49,143 bases of DNA, from the NCBI GenBank assembly GCA_023437365.1, contig JAEZGK010000030.1:1-49143 (forward strand), read 5' to 3'. The stretch comes from Bacillota bacterium. GTDB taxonomy: Bacteria > Bacillota > Clostridia > Lachnospirales > Lachnospiraceae. This document shows, piece by piece, positions 15,708-24,212 of the stretch. The notes under the pieces are model-generated. The model saw nothing but the letters and a program-made list of their open reading frames with translations. It was not told the DNA's origin and did not search any database. The translations under genes were made by a program, and so were the position numbers. How positions within the stretch are numbered: position 1 is the first letter of the stretch; each line of letters opens with the position of its first letter.

Positions 15708-16790
15708 TTACTTTGCTGTAATATAGCCCTGAGCCTTCAGTAATTCCGCAGTCAATACACCGCCGCCTGCTGCGCCGCGTACAGTATTGTGGGATAAACC
15801 AACAAATTTATAATCAAATACTGTATCCTCACGAAGTCTGCCAAAGCATACGCCCATGCCGTTCTCATAGTCGCGGTCCAGCTTTGCCTGAGGACGGTTA
15901 TCCTCTTCAAAGTATTTAATGAACTGCTTCGGAGCACTGGGAAGCTCAAGCTCCTGAGGAACGCCCTTAAATTCTGCCCATGCCTTCAGGATTTCTTCCT
16001 TCGTAGGCTTTTTCTTGAAGTTTACAAATACAGCAGCTGTATGTCCGTCTGTTACGGGAACACGGATACACTGAGTAGTAATCACAGGTCCTTCCGCCTT
16101 TACGATCTTTCCGTCTTCTACCTTGCCCCAGATCCGAAGAGGCTCTTGCTCGCTCTTTTCTTCTTCACCACCGATATAAGGGATGACATTGTCTACCATC
16201 TCCGGCCAATCCGCAAAATTCTTACCTGCACCCGAGATTGCCTGATAGGTTGTTGCAACCACCAGGGTCGGCTCATACTGAAGTAAAGCGTGGAGTGCCG
16301 GTGTATAGCTCTGGATGGAGCAGTTAGGCTTAACTACGATAAAGCCTTTCTTGGTTCCAAGACGCTTCTTCTGAGCTTCTATTACCTCAAGATGCTCAGG
16401 ATTTAATTCCGGTACCAACATAGGAACATCGGGAGTCCATCTATGGGCACTGTTATTGGATACGACAGGCGTTTCTGCCTTAGCATACGCCTCTTCAATC
16501 GCCTTAATCTCATCCTTAGTCATATCTACTGCACTGAAGACAAAGTCAACTCCGGCGCTGACTGCTTCAACATCATTTACGTTCATTACGACAAGCTTCT
16601 TTACGCTTTCCGGCATCGGTGTGGTCATCTTCCATCGATCTCCAACTGCTTCCTCGTATGTCTTACCTGCACTTCTAGGACTTGCAGCTACAGTAACCAC
16701 TTCAAACCAGGGATGGTTCTCCAATAAGGAAATGAAGCGTTGCCCTACCATTCCTGTTCCCCCAAGAATACCTACTTTTAACTTTCCCAT
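15708..16790 (-). CDS. asd: Aspartate-semialdehyde dehydrogenase
   Basis: 360 residues. It reduces aspartyl phosphate to aspartate semialdehyde with NADPH, the branch-point step for lysine, diaminopimelate, threonine and methionine. The N-terminal Rossmann motif is GILGGTGMVGQRF (residues 7-19), and the catalytic Cys157 lies in KPNCSIQ. The length and sequence (PMLVPELNPEHL, HNTVRGAAGGGVL) place it in the archaeal/fungal-type subgroup common in Clostridia. The start at 16790 has GGAGG eight bases upstream; the frame to 16826 is an untranslated extension. It is monocistronic, with its own promoter at 16847-16874 and a terminator. Confidence 0.95.
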   Translation of the reverse strand: MGKLKVGILGGTGMVGQRFISLLENHPWFEVVTVAASPRSAGKTYEEAVGDRWKMTTPMPESVKKLVVMNVNDVEAVSAGVDFVFSAVDMTKDEIKAIEEAYAKAETPVVSNNSAHRWTPDVPMLVPELNPEHLEVIEAQKKRLGTKKGFIVVKPNCSIQSYTPALHALLQYEPTLVVATTYQAISGAGKNFADWPEMVDNVIPYIGGEEEKSEQEPLRIWGKVEDGKIVKAEGPVITTQCIRVPVTDGHTAAVFVNFKKKPTKEEILKAWAEFKGVPQELELPSAPKQFIKYFEEDNRPQAKLDRDYENGMGVCFGRLREDTVFDYKFVGLSHNTVRGAAGGGVLTAELLKAQGYITAK

Positions 16791-16846
16791 CTTTATTCCT
16801 CCGTCTTGTTCTCGTATGGCATACATTTGTCTTTTCTGTAAAATAT

Positions 16847-16874
16847 ACTATATCTTAATTTCGAAAAATTGCAA
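16847..16874 (-). promoter_or_regulatory. Promoter of asd
   Basis: On the minus strand -35 TTGCAA (16874-16869), 16-base spacer, -10 TATAGT (16852-16847). The leader is about 50 bases, too short for a lysine riboswitch or T-box. Confidence 0.5.
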
Positions 16875-16945
16875 CCTTTTTTTGAAGAAAACTTAATATT
16901 TGTTACAATTATATAAGTATCCTCCGATTTCACAGTTCGGTTTGT

Positions 16946-17914
16946 TTATTTTTCAACATGTTTTTCATACTCGTCTAAAAGGCGGCGCAAATCCTCCAAT
17001 GTCTCGATCTCGTTTACCCTGTTACGGAGCTTTGAGGAACCGGGATATCCTGTCGTGTACCAGGCTACATGCTTACGCATCTCGCGGATACCAATAAATT
17101 CTCCCTTATAATCCGCAGAAAGCATTCCGTGTCGTAAAATCATTTCCCTCACTTCCCCAAACTCCGGTTTCGGAAGCAGCAACCCTTCCTTCAGATAGGT
17201 CTGGATCTGTTCGAAGAGCCAGGGATTCCCTCTCGCACCTCTTGCAATCATGATGGCATCACAGCCGGTTTCGGTAAGCATACGTTTCGCATCCTGAGGA
17301 GTGAATATATCTCCGCTACCGATGACCGGAATAGATACCGCTTCCTTCACCTTTCGTATACTCTCCCAATCTGCCTTGCCGCTGTAGTACTGCTCCCTGG
17401 TCCTGGCATGTACAGCAATAGCAGCCGCACCGTTCGCCTCGGCGATTTTAGCCACCTCAACCGCATTCTCTTCCTGAAAGCCCTTCCTGATCTTCACAGT
17501 AACCGGTTTTTGTATGGCGTTCGTTACCTTACGAACGATTTCTCCGATTAGTTCCGGCGTCTTCATCAATGCGGAGCCCTCTCCGTTATTGACCACCTTA
17601 GGCACCGGGCAGCCCATATTGATATCCAGTATGTCAAAATTTCGGGGCTCCAGTCTCTTTGCGGTCTCACTTAAGATATCCGGGTCGGCCCCGAACAGCT
17701 GAAGCGCACAGGGGCGCTCTTCCTCGCTGATTTTGAGCAAAAGCTCCGTGTTTTTATTATTGTACTGTATTCCCTTAGCACTGACCATCTCTGTGTAGAC
17801 AAGGTTTGCACCCTTTTCCTTGCACAGCAAACGAAATGGCAGGTCGGTAACTCCTGCCATCGGTCCAAGAAACAATTTTCCGTCTATTTTAACATTTCCA
17901 ATACTAAAACTCAT
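16946..17914 (-). CDS. dusB: tRNA-dihydrouridine synthase
   Basis: 322 residues. A flavoenzyme that reduces specific uridines of tRNA to dihydrouridine with NADPH. Landmarks are the FMN-binding start of the TIM barrel (LGPMAGVTDLPFR), the catalytic Cys102 in INMGCPVPK, then VKIRKGF, AIAVHARTREQYYSG and VIGSGDIF. The C-terminal helical tRNA-binding domain includes the REMRKHVAWY motif. Last gene of a probable argF-coaX-dusB transcript, 96 bases after coaX. The dusB label follows the usual Firmicute annotation of this group; site specificity is not shown by the sequence. Confidence 0.92.
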   Translation of the reverse strand: MSFSIGNVKIDGKLFLGPMAGVTDLPFRLLCKEKGANLVYTEMVSAKGIQYNNKNTELLLKISEEERPCALQLFGADPDILSETAKRLEPRNFDILDINMGCPVPKVVNNGEGSALMKTPELIGEIVRKVTNAIQKPVTVKIRKGFQEENAVEVAKIAEANGAAAIAVHARTREQYYSGKADWESIRKVKEAVSIPVIGSGDIFTPQDAKRMLTETGCDAIMIARGARGNPWLFEQIQTYLKEGLLLPKPEFGEVREMILRHGMLSADYKGEFIGIREMRKHVAWYTTGYPGSSKLRNRVNEIETLEDLRRLLDEYEKHVEK

Positions 17915-18010
17915 GCCAACTCCATTTCCGTGACCATGCTTTTTCTTTGCAAACCATCCGATTCAGCTTTTGCATATCTTTTGATAATCACTATAATCTG
18001 CTACGGAATG

Positions 18011-18781
18011 TTATTTCCTATTCTTATCACTGATAATCTTCAAGCCCTTCAGGGTCAGGTTCGGATCATATACCTCGATTGCTTCGGTAGCGTCGGAGAT
18101 GATCTTTCCCAATCCACCGGTAGCAATTACTCTGCACTTATCAATCTCTGCTTCCTTCAGCATCCTCTTTACAATGTATTCTGTTTGGCCGATGCAGCCA
18201 AATACCAGTCCCGCCTGCATACTGGTGATGGTATCCTTGGCCAGAATAGTGTCCGGCATCGCTATCTCGATCTCGGGAAGCTTAGCTGTCTGTGTCCATA
18301 AGGCATTGGCAGAAATCCTAAGTCCCGGACAGGTAACCGCAGCAACCAGGGTACCGTCCGCCGTGATCAGGTCATACGTAATGGCGGTGCCGAAATCAAT
18401 CACCAGAACCGGGCCTCCATAAATTTCATATGCAGCCACCGCATCCACCACTCTGTCTGCTCCTACTTCCTTGGGATTGGTGGTATTCACCTTAATACCG
18501 GTTTTTGTACCGATACCTACGATCAACGGAGTAATTCCCAGATACTTTATGATACCGGAACTCAAAGAATGCATCAGCTTCGGTACCACAGATGCAATTG
18601 CTACGGAGGTTATCTCCTTAATTTCGATATTTCTTGCCTTTAACAGGTCACAAAACACCAAACCGTATTCATCTGAGGTACGGTCCGTATTGGTCGTGAG
18701 GCGAAAGCTCGCCTTCAGGTTCACATCCTCGAAAACACCGAGAGTTATATTGGTATTTCCTACATCTATTACTAATAACAT
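18011..18781 (-). CDS. coaX: Type III pantothenate kinase
   Basis: 256 residues. Phosphorylates pantothenate in the first step of coenzyme A synthesis; the type III enzyme is not feedback-inhibited by CoA. The ASKHA-fold signatures are visible: the phosphate-binding loop IDVGNTNITLG with Asp6, GADRVVDAVAAYEIYG, the second nucleotide motif VIDFGTAITYDLI, and ATGGLGKIIS near the end. Ribosome site AAGGAGG six bases before the ATG; 36 bases after the small upstream gene. Confidence 0.95.
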   Translation of the reverse strand: MLLVIDVGNTNITLGVFEDVNLKASFRLTTNTDRTSDEYGLVFCDLLKARNIEIKEITSVAIASVVPKLMHSLSSGIIKYLGITPLIVGIGTKTGIKVNTTNPKEVGADRVVDAVAAYEIYGGPVLVIDFGTAITYDLITADGTLVAAVTCPGLRISANALWTQTAKLPEIEIAMPDTILAKDTITSMQAGLVFGCIGQTEYIVKRMLKEAEIDKCRVIATGGLGKIISDATEAIEVYDPNLTLKGLKIISDKNRK

Positions 18782-18817
18782 GATTATCCTCCTTACAGCA
18801 GCATTGGATGCTTCGGG

Positions 18818-19180
18818 CTATTCCTCATCCAGAAGCATGTTCGGATCCAGTCCGAGAAAGAATACCTTATAATACAGCTCCAGTGCTTCTAAAAGCTCTG
18901 CTTTCTCTCTCTGTAGCTGCTTGATTTTCAGGACACTTCCGATCTCGTCATACAGATAATCTGATTCCTCCGAGTCCACCCGAAAAATCAAAGCTCCATC
19001 CTCATCAAACTCCATTGTCAGAATTCCCCCGACATCCTCCGTGAACAGCACGCACATAATCTTCAATTCCTGCTTGATCTGCTCCGGCAATGCCTTAAAA
19101 TCCTCATTGATCCAGAATTTCTTCTCATATGCACTGCTCGCACATAGCACAACCCTATCCTGATCCATACTAACACCCAT
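18818..19180 (-). CDS. Small conserved protein of unknown function (DUF6145-like)
   Basis: About 120 residues, soluble and acidic. It opens with MDQDRVVLCASSAYEKKFW, followed by LPEQIKQELKIMCVLFTEDVGGI and a C-terminal coiled-coil-like helix (KIKQLQREKAELLEALELYY). The pattern matches a small protein family that seems restricted to Lachnospiraceae; its function is unknown. The start is uncertain: the ATG at 19180 lies 14 bases past the stop codon of the upstream gene, and a second at 19168 is equally possible; neither has a clear ribosome site, so translational coupling is likely. Sits between a small membrane protein and coaX in the argF operon. Confidence 0.7.
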   Translation of the reverse strand: MGVSMDQDRVVLCASSAYEKKFWINEDFKALPEQIKQELKIMCVLFTEDVGGILTMEFDEDGALIFRVDSEESDYLYDEIGSVLKIKQLQREKAELLEALELYYKVFFLGLDPNMLLDEE

Positions 19181-19194
19181 TTCTGTGGTTTTAT

Positions 19195-19473
19195 TTAACT
19201 GATACCGAATACGACAAAGCCCAGAAAAATCACGATTGCACCCATTACGATCAATGCAGTACCCATCGAATTGCCAACGGGGCTCTTCCTCTGCTTCAAC
19301 CCGTTCATTATATTCATTAAGCCGCCTGTGATACACGCTGCCAGGATAGCATAGTGATTATTAGGGAATACAAATATCAGGACAATGAAAACAATAAGGG
19401 CAATCCCAGCTATGGTATTAATCAGATCTCCCTTTACGGATGGCTTCTTGGATTGCTTCCTTGGGTCATTCAT
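19195..19473 (-). CDS. Small membrane protein of unknown function
   Basis: 92 residues with a basic N-terminus (NDPRKQSKKPSVKG) and three hydrophobic segments (about residues 20-37, 41-58 and 71-91). The ATG has GAGGTG seven bases upstream and begins 16 bases after argF. No family is recognised. Conserved linkage with argF and the following small soluble gene would suggest an operon-specific role, but none can be named. Confidence 0.7.
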   Translation of the reverse strand: MNDPRKQSKKPSVKGDLINTIAGIALIVFIVLIFVFPNNHYAILAACITGGLMNIMNGLKQRKSPVGNSMGTALIVMGAIVIFLGFVVFGIS

Positions 19474-19489
19474 GTTATTGCACCTCAGT

Positions 19490-20428
19490 CTATATATTTC
19501 CTATCGTCGCAACCATAACAGCTTTAATGGTATGCATACGGTTCTCTGCTTCGTCAAAAATTACATCAGCAAAGCGCTCGAAAACCTCTTCTGTTACTTC
19601 TTTGCCCTTCACTGCAGGCAGACAATGCAGGAGGACAGTTTTCTCCTTCTTTGTCATAGCGATCAGAGCATCATTGACCTGATATGGCTTTAAGAGAGCG
19701 ATACGCTCTGCCGCCAGGTCCTCTTCACCCATGGAACACCATACATCCGTATATACAGCATCCGCACCCTCGATAGCCTGGGGAGAATCAGAAATGACAA
19801 TCTCACTTCCGGAGATCTCCGAATATTCCTTGCAAATGGTAACGAGTGCTTCCTCAGGCCAAAGAGCCTTCGGTGACAGAATCGTAAAATCGATTCCCAT
19901 TTTAGCGGAACCGATCATCAGGCTGTTGGCCATATTGTTACGTCCGTCTCCAACATATACGAGCTTCAGCCCCTTAAGCTTACCAAACTGCTCCTTTAAA
20001 GTCAAGAAGTCTGCAAGAATTTGCGTAGGATGATCAAGGTCCGTCAATCCGTTCCATACCGGAACACCGCTGTATTTGGCTAATTTCTCTACAGTCTCCT
20101 GCTTGAAGCCACGGAATTCGATACCGTCAAACATCCTTCCAAGGACACGGGCGGTATCCTCTACACTTTCCTTATGGCCAAGCTGTATATCATTCTTCCC
20201 TAAATATTCTGGATATCCTCCCTCATCCACACAACCTACAGTAAATGCACAACGGGTTCGTGTAGAGGGCTTCTCGAAGATTAAGGCAATATTCTTGCCC
20301 TTCAGGCTATTGCCTGTGATACCCTGCTTCTTCTTTGCCTTCAATTCTGCTGCCAGTGAAAGCAGGTAGTCAATCTCCTCCGGGGTAAAATCCTTCAGCG
20401 TCAATAAACTGCGTCCCTTTAAATTCAT
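19490..20428 (-). CDS. argF: Ornithine carbamoyltransferase
   Basis: 312 residues. Transfers the carbamoyl group from carbamoyl phosphate to ornithine to give citrulline in arginine synthesis (or the reverse in arginine deiminase pathways). The carbamoyl-phosphate loop STRTR is at residues 55-59, DLDHPTQILADF is the family signature, and HCLPA is the ornithine-binding motif near the C-terminus. The start is ATG at 20428; the GGAGG that serves it lies inside the preceding four codons of a longer frame. First gene of a probable operon with two small genes, coaX and dusB. No other arginine gene is in the window, so the direction of the pathway rests on enzyme type alone; the promoter region carries ARG-box-like sequence. 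Confidence 0.94.
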   Translation of the reverse strand: MNLKGRSLLTLKDFTPEEIDYLLSLAAELKAKKKQGITGNSLKGKNIALIFEKPSTRTRCAFTVGCVDEGGYPEYLGKNDIQLGHKESVEDTARVLGRMFDGIEFRGFKQETVEKLAKYSGVPVWNGLTDLDHPTQILADFLTLKEQFGKLKGLKLVYVGDGRNNMANSLMIGSAKMGIDFTILSPKALWPEEALVTICKEYSEISGSEIVISDSPQAIEGADAVYTDVWCSMGEEDLAAERIALLKPYQVNDALIAMTKKEKTVLLHCLPAVKGKEVTEEVFERFADVIFDEAENRMHTIKAVMVATIGNI

Positions 20429-20565
20429 ATTATCCTCCATTCTGCCGATATTCCGGCTCCTCCCTATATTTCTTTCTTTTGAACAAGCATCCTTCTTTTG
20501 AATATCATGTTTCCGAATTCATCATTCTTTATATTTATAATTATGCTAATAGAATGACTATTTAT

Positions 20566-20594
20566 ACATTATTCCAATTCTATTCATTTGTCAA
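20566..20594 (-). promoter_or_regulatory. Promoter of argF with possible ArgR site
   Basis: On the minus strand -35 TTGACA (20594-20589), 17 bases, then a weak -10 TAATGT (20571-20566). The spacer begins AATGAATAGAATT, which resembles the TGAATA half-sites of arginine (ARG) boxes; a second ATGAATT lies just upstream. Operator identity is inference. Confidence 0.5.
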
Positions 20595-20642
20595 GCACAT
20601 AATTCATTATTATCCAGGATGAATAGGCTGCATATCTATTCA

Positions 20643-20722
20643 GTATCAGAGGAACAGTAAACTCCATACAAGGTTCGTTCCTGTATCAGAAGAACAGTAA
20701 ACTCCATACAAGGTTCGTTCCT
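20643..20722. repeat. 40-bp unit in tandem duplicate
   Basis: Two consecutive 40-base copies (20643-20682 and 20683-20722) beginning gtatcag and ending ggttcgttcct, differing at one base (g/a at position 9). It sits in the 387-base gap between the LtaS-like gene and argF. No function is evident. Confidence 0.95.
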
Positions 20723-20752
20723 ATTGATAATGAAGAACCGCCATAAACTTTT

Positions 20753-20804
20753 AAACCGACCCCGAAGGTTAGAACAACTCTAACTTTGAGGTCGGTTTTT
20801 TATA
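20753..20804. terminator. Terminator downstream of the LtaS-like gene
   Basis: The outer arms aaaccgacc (20753-20761) and ggtcggttt (20790-20798) and inner arms aaggttaga / tctaacttt form a long stem. The T-run is strong on the plus side; on the minus side, where the gene is, the tail is TTTAAAAGTTT, weaker but workable. Confidence 0.75.
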
Positions 20805-20815
20805 GCTGCTTTGAA

Positions 20816-22660
20816 TTATTGATGTGTAATATAATCGGCAATCATATTCTGTTCAAGTATTTCCTTCGAGGTCTTCTTAAGAAGAAGCGCTCTGTCAAAT
20901 TGTTCTCTATATAGGGTTGCATCGACCTCTTCCTCGGTTCCGATCTTGATCGCTCGGCTTCCTTCGAAGATACCCTCGCGGGACACTAGAAAGAAGGTAT
21001 CCTTCGTAGCAAAGGAGCCCTCTCCCAAATAAGCGGTGAAAGCCACAAAACCCTCCTTTGCATTTGCCAGATCCTGCCCTACCGTAAAGGTCTCATCCAA
21101 GGTCAGCCCCATAATATTCGCTATCGTCGGCATAAAATCCACCTGTCCGCCGGTGGTATGGATGGTCTCATGTATATTGCTTCCGGGAACATTGATAATG
21201 AGAGGAATATTCATCATCTCGTCATAATCATAGCTTCTTCCCAGAAAAGCCTTCATCTGGTCTGCGACTTCCTCCATACCGCAGTTTAAGCCATGATGGT
21301 CTCCATAAAGGGCAATGACCGTATTTCTATAAAGTCCGGCTGCCTTCAGATCATTGATAAACTGTCCGATTGCTTCGTCCGTATAATGTACTGTCTGTAG
21401 ATAATCTCCAAACTTGGTACCCTGATCCTCTTCCTTCAGCTTCAGGGTAAGGTATTTTTCATCAATAACAAAGGGATGATGATTGGATAGGGTAATGGCA
21501 AACGAAAAATATGGTCCGGTCTGACTCTGCAGAATGGGAATCAGCTGCTTGAACATGGACTTATCCGATACACCCATACCTATCATCTCATCCTGGTTCA
21601 AATCCTCTAAGCTGTAGAAGTCCTGAAAACCCTGGTTCGGATAGGCTTTTTCCCTGTTCCAGAATTCACCCTTATAACCATGTATAGCAAAAGCAGTATA
21701 ACCCTTTTCCCTAAGCAGCCACGGTAAACCCTCATAGGTATTATCCTGATATAATCGGTAGCTTTCCCCATCAATCAGCGGATAGAGGCTGTTCATGGAG
21801 GAGAATTCGGCATCTGCCGTGTTCCCCTTACCCACGTTAGAAAAATAATTGTCAAAATAAAGGGAGTTTCCTTCCACAAGACGGTTTAAATTCGGTGTCA
21901 GCTCCTGATTGTTGTAGGTTGCTCCAATGACAAACTGCTGAAGGGCCTCTATCTGAATGACGATCAGGTTTCTACCTTTTCCGATAGCCTGATACTTGAG
22001 TACTTTAGCAGGCTCTGTTGGTGTCGCCTCCAAAACCTCCAGGATTTCTTCCTTGGGCATATCACCAGCCTCCAGGTTATCGGATATGGTTTCGCAGATA
22101 TCACTGACATGGCTCGTAAAAAATTCCATACTGTTTACGCTCTCAATAGCCGCAGAATGGAACGGATTAGCAATTAGGGTTATGATAACGGCCGTAAATA
22201 CATATAAAATATATTTAAACTTTCTCCAGGGATAAAGCCTTGTCAGAATTTCTCTGGTTGCATATTTCTTGAAACACATATAAGCGAAGGGTATGTCAAG
22301 AAACAACAAAAAACTGGCCGGAATCATAGTCGCCAGAAAGCTTTTCGGAACAGCAGTTACACTTTTAGCCTGCCAAAGCTGCCTGATCGATACCGTCGTG
22401 TTATAATAATTGTAATACATGGTGTCCGCAAACATCAGTAAACTGAGAAGAAAGTATACCGTCAGGAATATCCCCTTCTTCCCTTTGATTCCGCTTCGTC
22501 CAAATAGCACAAATATTACTCCCCACACAATAAGACTCAGTATAATCATAACTATCTCCAATCGATGTACCTCGATCAGAGAATAATACACCATCATCTT
22601 AAATGCAAACAGGAAAGCAATGAAGTAAGGTGAAGCGAATACGCTCTTTAATTTTTTCAT
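20816..22660 (-). CDS. LTA synthase-family sulfatase-fold membrane enzyme
   Basis: 614 residues. Five membrane segments in the first ~165 residues are followed by a linker and an extracellular alkaline-phosphatase/sulfatase domain. The catalytic Thr281 lies in GKGNTADAEF, with the metal-binding Glu238 (VIQIEALQ) and the C-terminal GDHHGL motif; HGYKGEFWNREKAYP is also typical of LtaS. Such enzymes transfer glycerol phosphate from phosphatidylglycerol to build lipoteichoic acid, or act as primases or phosphoglycerol transferases. The start is ATG at 22660; AGGGGA abuts an earlier ATG (22666), too close to use it. Monocistronic with its own promoter and terminator. Whether it makes LTA or modifies another glycan is not decidable. 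Confidence 0.9.
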   Translation of the reverse strand: MKKLKSVFASPYFIAFLFAFKMMVYYSLIEVHRLEIVMIILSLIVWGVIFVLFGRSGIKGKKGIFLTVYFLLSLLMFADTMYYNYYNTTVSIRQLWQAKSVTAVPKSFLATMIPASFLLFLDIPFAYMCFKKYATREILTRLYPWRKFKYILYVFTAVIITLIANPFHSAAIESVNSMEFFTSHVSDICETISDNLEAGDMPKEEILEVLEATPTEPAKVLKYQAIGKGRNLIVIQIEALQQFVIGATYNNQELTPNLNRLVEGNSLYFDNYFSNVGKGNTADAEFSSMNSLYPLIDGESYRLYQDNTYEGLPWLLREKGYTAFAIHGYKGEFWNREKAYPNQGFQDFYSLEDLNQDEMIGMGVSDKSMFKQLIPILQSQTGPYFSFAITLSNHHPFVIDEKYLTLKLKEEDQGTKFGDYLQTVHYTDEAIGQFINDLKAAGLYRNTVIALYGDHHGLNCGMEEVADQMKAFLGRSYDYDEMMNIPLIINVPGSNIHETIHTTGGQVDFMPTIANIMGLTLDETFTVGQDLANAKEGFVAFTAYLGEGSFATKDTFFLVSREGIFEGSRAIKIGTEEEVDATLYREQFDRALLLKKTSKEILEQNMIADYITHQ

Positions 22661-22767
22661 GACCATTCCCCTAAACGCAAGAGTAATCGAACCGCTCCCG
22701 GCACCCTTGCCATAATTATTAAGTACCCCGAGGGCACAACTCCTATATCTATCTCCAAACTAGCATA

Positions 22768-22796
22768 ATAATATATCAACAGCTCTTCTTAATCAA
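22768..22796 (-). promoter_or_regulatory. Promoter of the LtaS-like gene
   Basis: On the minus strand -35 TTGATT (22796-22791), 17 bases, -10 TATTAT (22773-22768). It leaves a leader of about 100 bases before the ATG. Confidence 0.5.
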
Positions 22797-22835
22797 GAAC
22801 AAAAATCTTAATTTTTTCTTAATAGGGCGATCGTA

Positions 22836-23276
22836 CTAAATTTCATCCATTAATTTGCTGACAACCAGCTTAACTCCGGATATGGCATGAATCTTTACTT
22901 TGGAGCCTACCTCAATGATGTTCCCCTCAAAGGATTTGGCGGACCATTCCTGTCCCTCAACCGTAACCTTACCTGTTTTGCTGATATTATCTATTGTAAT
23001 GTTAACAAGACCAGCCTTCCCGATTACCCCTTCATAATTTGTTTTTGCTTTTCGCGGGTTAAAATAACGTAAGATCAAAGGCCTCGTAAAATAAAGCAAA
23101 GACAGAGACGCTACAAGGAAAAGAATGAGTTCTAAAACCAGGCTGTCATAGAACAAGGACACAATAAAAGCCAGGAACGCTCCGGCTGCAAACCATATGG
23201 TAGTCAGATTCAGAGCTATGATTTCTATCAGTATTAAAACCGCAAGAACAAGAAGCCAATAGATTGAATTCGTCAA
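22836..23276 (-). CDS. NfeD-like membrane protein, TTG start
   Basis: 146 residues. Three hydrophobic segments (about residues 5-24, 26-44 and 48-66) precede a soluble C-terminal OB-fold (GVIGKAGLVNIT, GKVTVEGQEWSA, GSKVKIHAISGVKL). This is the short NfeD form usually paired with a stomatin/flotillin or membrane protease partner in membrane organisation; no such partner is adjacent here, so it stands alone. The start is TTG at 23276 with GGAGG seven bases upstream. Confidence 0.85.
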   Translation of the reverse strand: MTNSIYWLLVLAVLILIEIIALNLTTIWFAAGAFLAFIVSLFYDSLVLELILFLVASLSLLYFTRPLILRYFNPRKAKTNYEGVIGKAGLVNITIDNISKTGKVTVEGQEWSAKSFEGNIIEVGSKVKIHAISGVKLVVSKLMDEI

Positions 23277-23399
23277 CTCAATTCCTCCTTCCTAAATTTT
23301 CTATATTTATTTTAACCATTCATCCATAGGTATACAATAGAACCGCCCGTCTTCTAATCATATTTTAATCTGGATATTAGAGCATGAACAGAATACCCT

Positions 23400-23465
23400 C
23401 TTAAATAACAAAATGTCATGGCACAGAAGGATCTCTTTTCTTCATCCTGAGTCATGACATTACTA
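23400..23465 (-). terminator. Terminator after the DUF4956 gene
   Basis: The arms aatgtcatg (23411-23419) and catgacatt (23453-23461) enclose a second aaggat/atcct pairing; on the minus strand the stem is followed by TTGTTATTT. It closes the RNA methyltransferase-VTC-DUF4956 unit. Confidence 0.6.
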
Positions 23466-23504
23466 TTATGTAATTTATTCTAAGGATTATTCATCAGCTT
23501 ATCC

Positions 23505-24200
23505 TTAAAGCTGCTGCTCTTTCCCTTCCTTCACGGACAATGCTATCTGAAGATTTCCGTTCCTGCAGCGGATGGCATCCAAAAATTCCTTTTCCAGAGC
23601 AGCATCCTTCAATATAATATCGTATGTTAATTCAAAAAGTGTCCCCATGTTACTGGTTTTTACCTTCTGCATTTCGCAGAAGCTTGTGTATCTCGAAAAC
23701 AATTCATCAAATAATCCCTGATAGTTCATATCCTCAGGTATGGTAATACGAAGACTCTTTTCCTTTTGCTTTGGAAGACCGATGCCTGCTTTGCTGACAA
23801 GAACGATAACGATACTAATCAGGACAGCCACAACGACACCCAGAGTCAGATACCCAAGTCCAACCGCCAGTCCTGTGGCCATAGTAAGGAATACAAAGGA
23901 GATATCCTTCGCATCCCCCGGTATGCTTCGGAATCTGACGATCGTAAAAATTCCCGCCATAGAAAATGCTCTTGCTAGATTACCACCAATCAGAAGAATG
24001 ACCACTCCTACAATCGCAGGCAGGATAATCATACTTAAGGTAAAGCTGGCTGATCGATTACGCCTCGGTGTGATGATAAAGTATGCACCGGTGATTACGA
24101 CACCGATGAGTAGCCCCGCTGCAACACATAACAGAAGTGATCTGATACCGACGGTGATGGTTGCCTGTGACGAGACATTTTCTAAAACCGAATGAAACAT
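23505..24200 (-). CDS. DUF4956 membrane protein
   Basis: 231 residues with about four membrane segments in the first 145 residues. The segment GNLARAFSMAGIFTIVRFRS followed by PGDAKDISFVFLTMATGLAVG is the signature of DUF4956. A soluble C-terminal domain of about 85 residues follows. Genes of this family are regularly found directly beside VTC-domain polyphosphate polymerases, as here (12-base gap), so it is probably a partner in polyphosphate synthesis, export or sensing; its biochemical function is not known. The ATG has GGAGG upstream. Confidence 0.85.
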   Translation of the reverse strand: MFHSVLENVSSQATITVGIRSLLLCVAAGLLIGVVITGAYFIITPRRNRSASFTLSMIILPAIVGVVILLIGGNLARAFSMAGIFTIVRFRSIPGDAKDISFVFLTMATGLAVGLGYLTLGVVVAVLISIVIVLVSKAGIGLPKQKEKSLRITIPEDMNYQGLFDELFSRYTSFCEMQKVKTSNMGTLFELTYDIILKDAALEKEFLDAIRCRNGNLQIALSVKEGKEQQL

Positions 24201-24212
24201 TTTTGCTTCCTC

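Noticed and set aside
20643..20722. Possible CRISPR array
   Set aside because: The two 40-bp units are directly adjacent with no spacers; no cas genes occur in the window.
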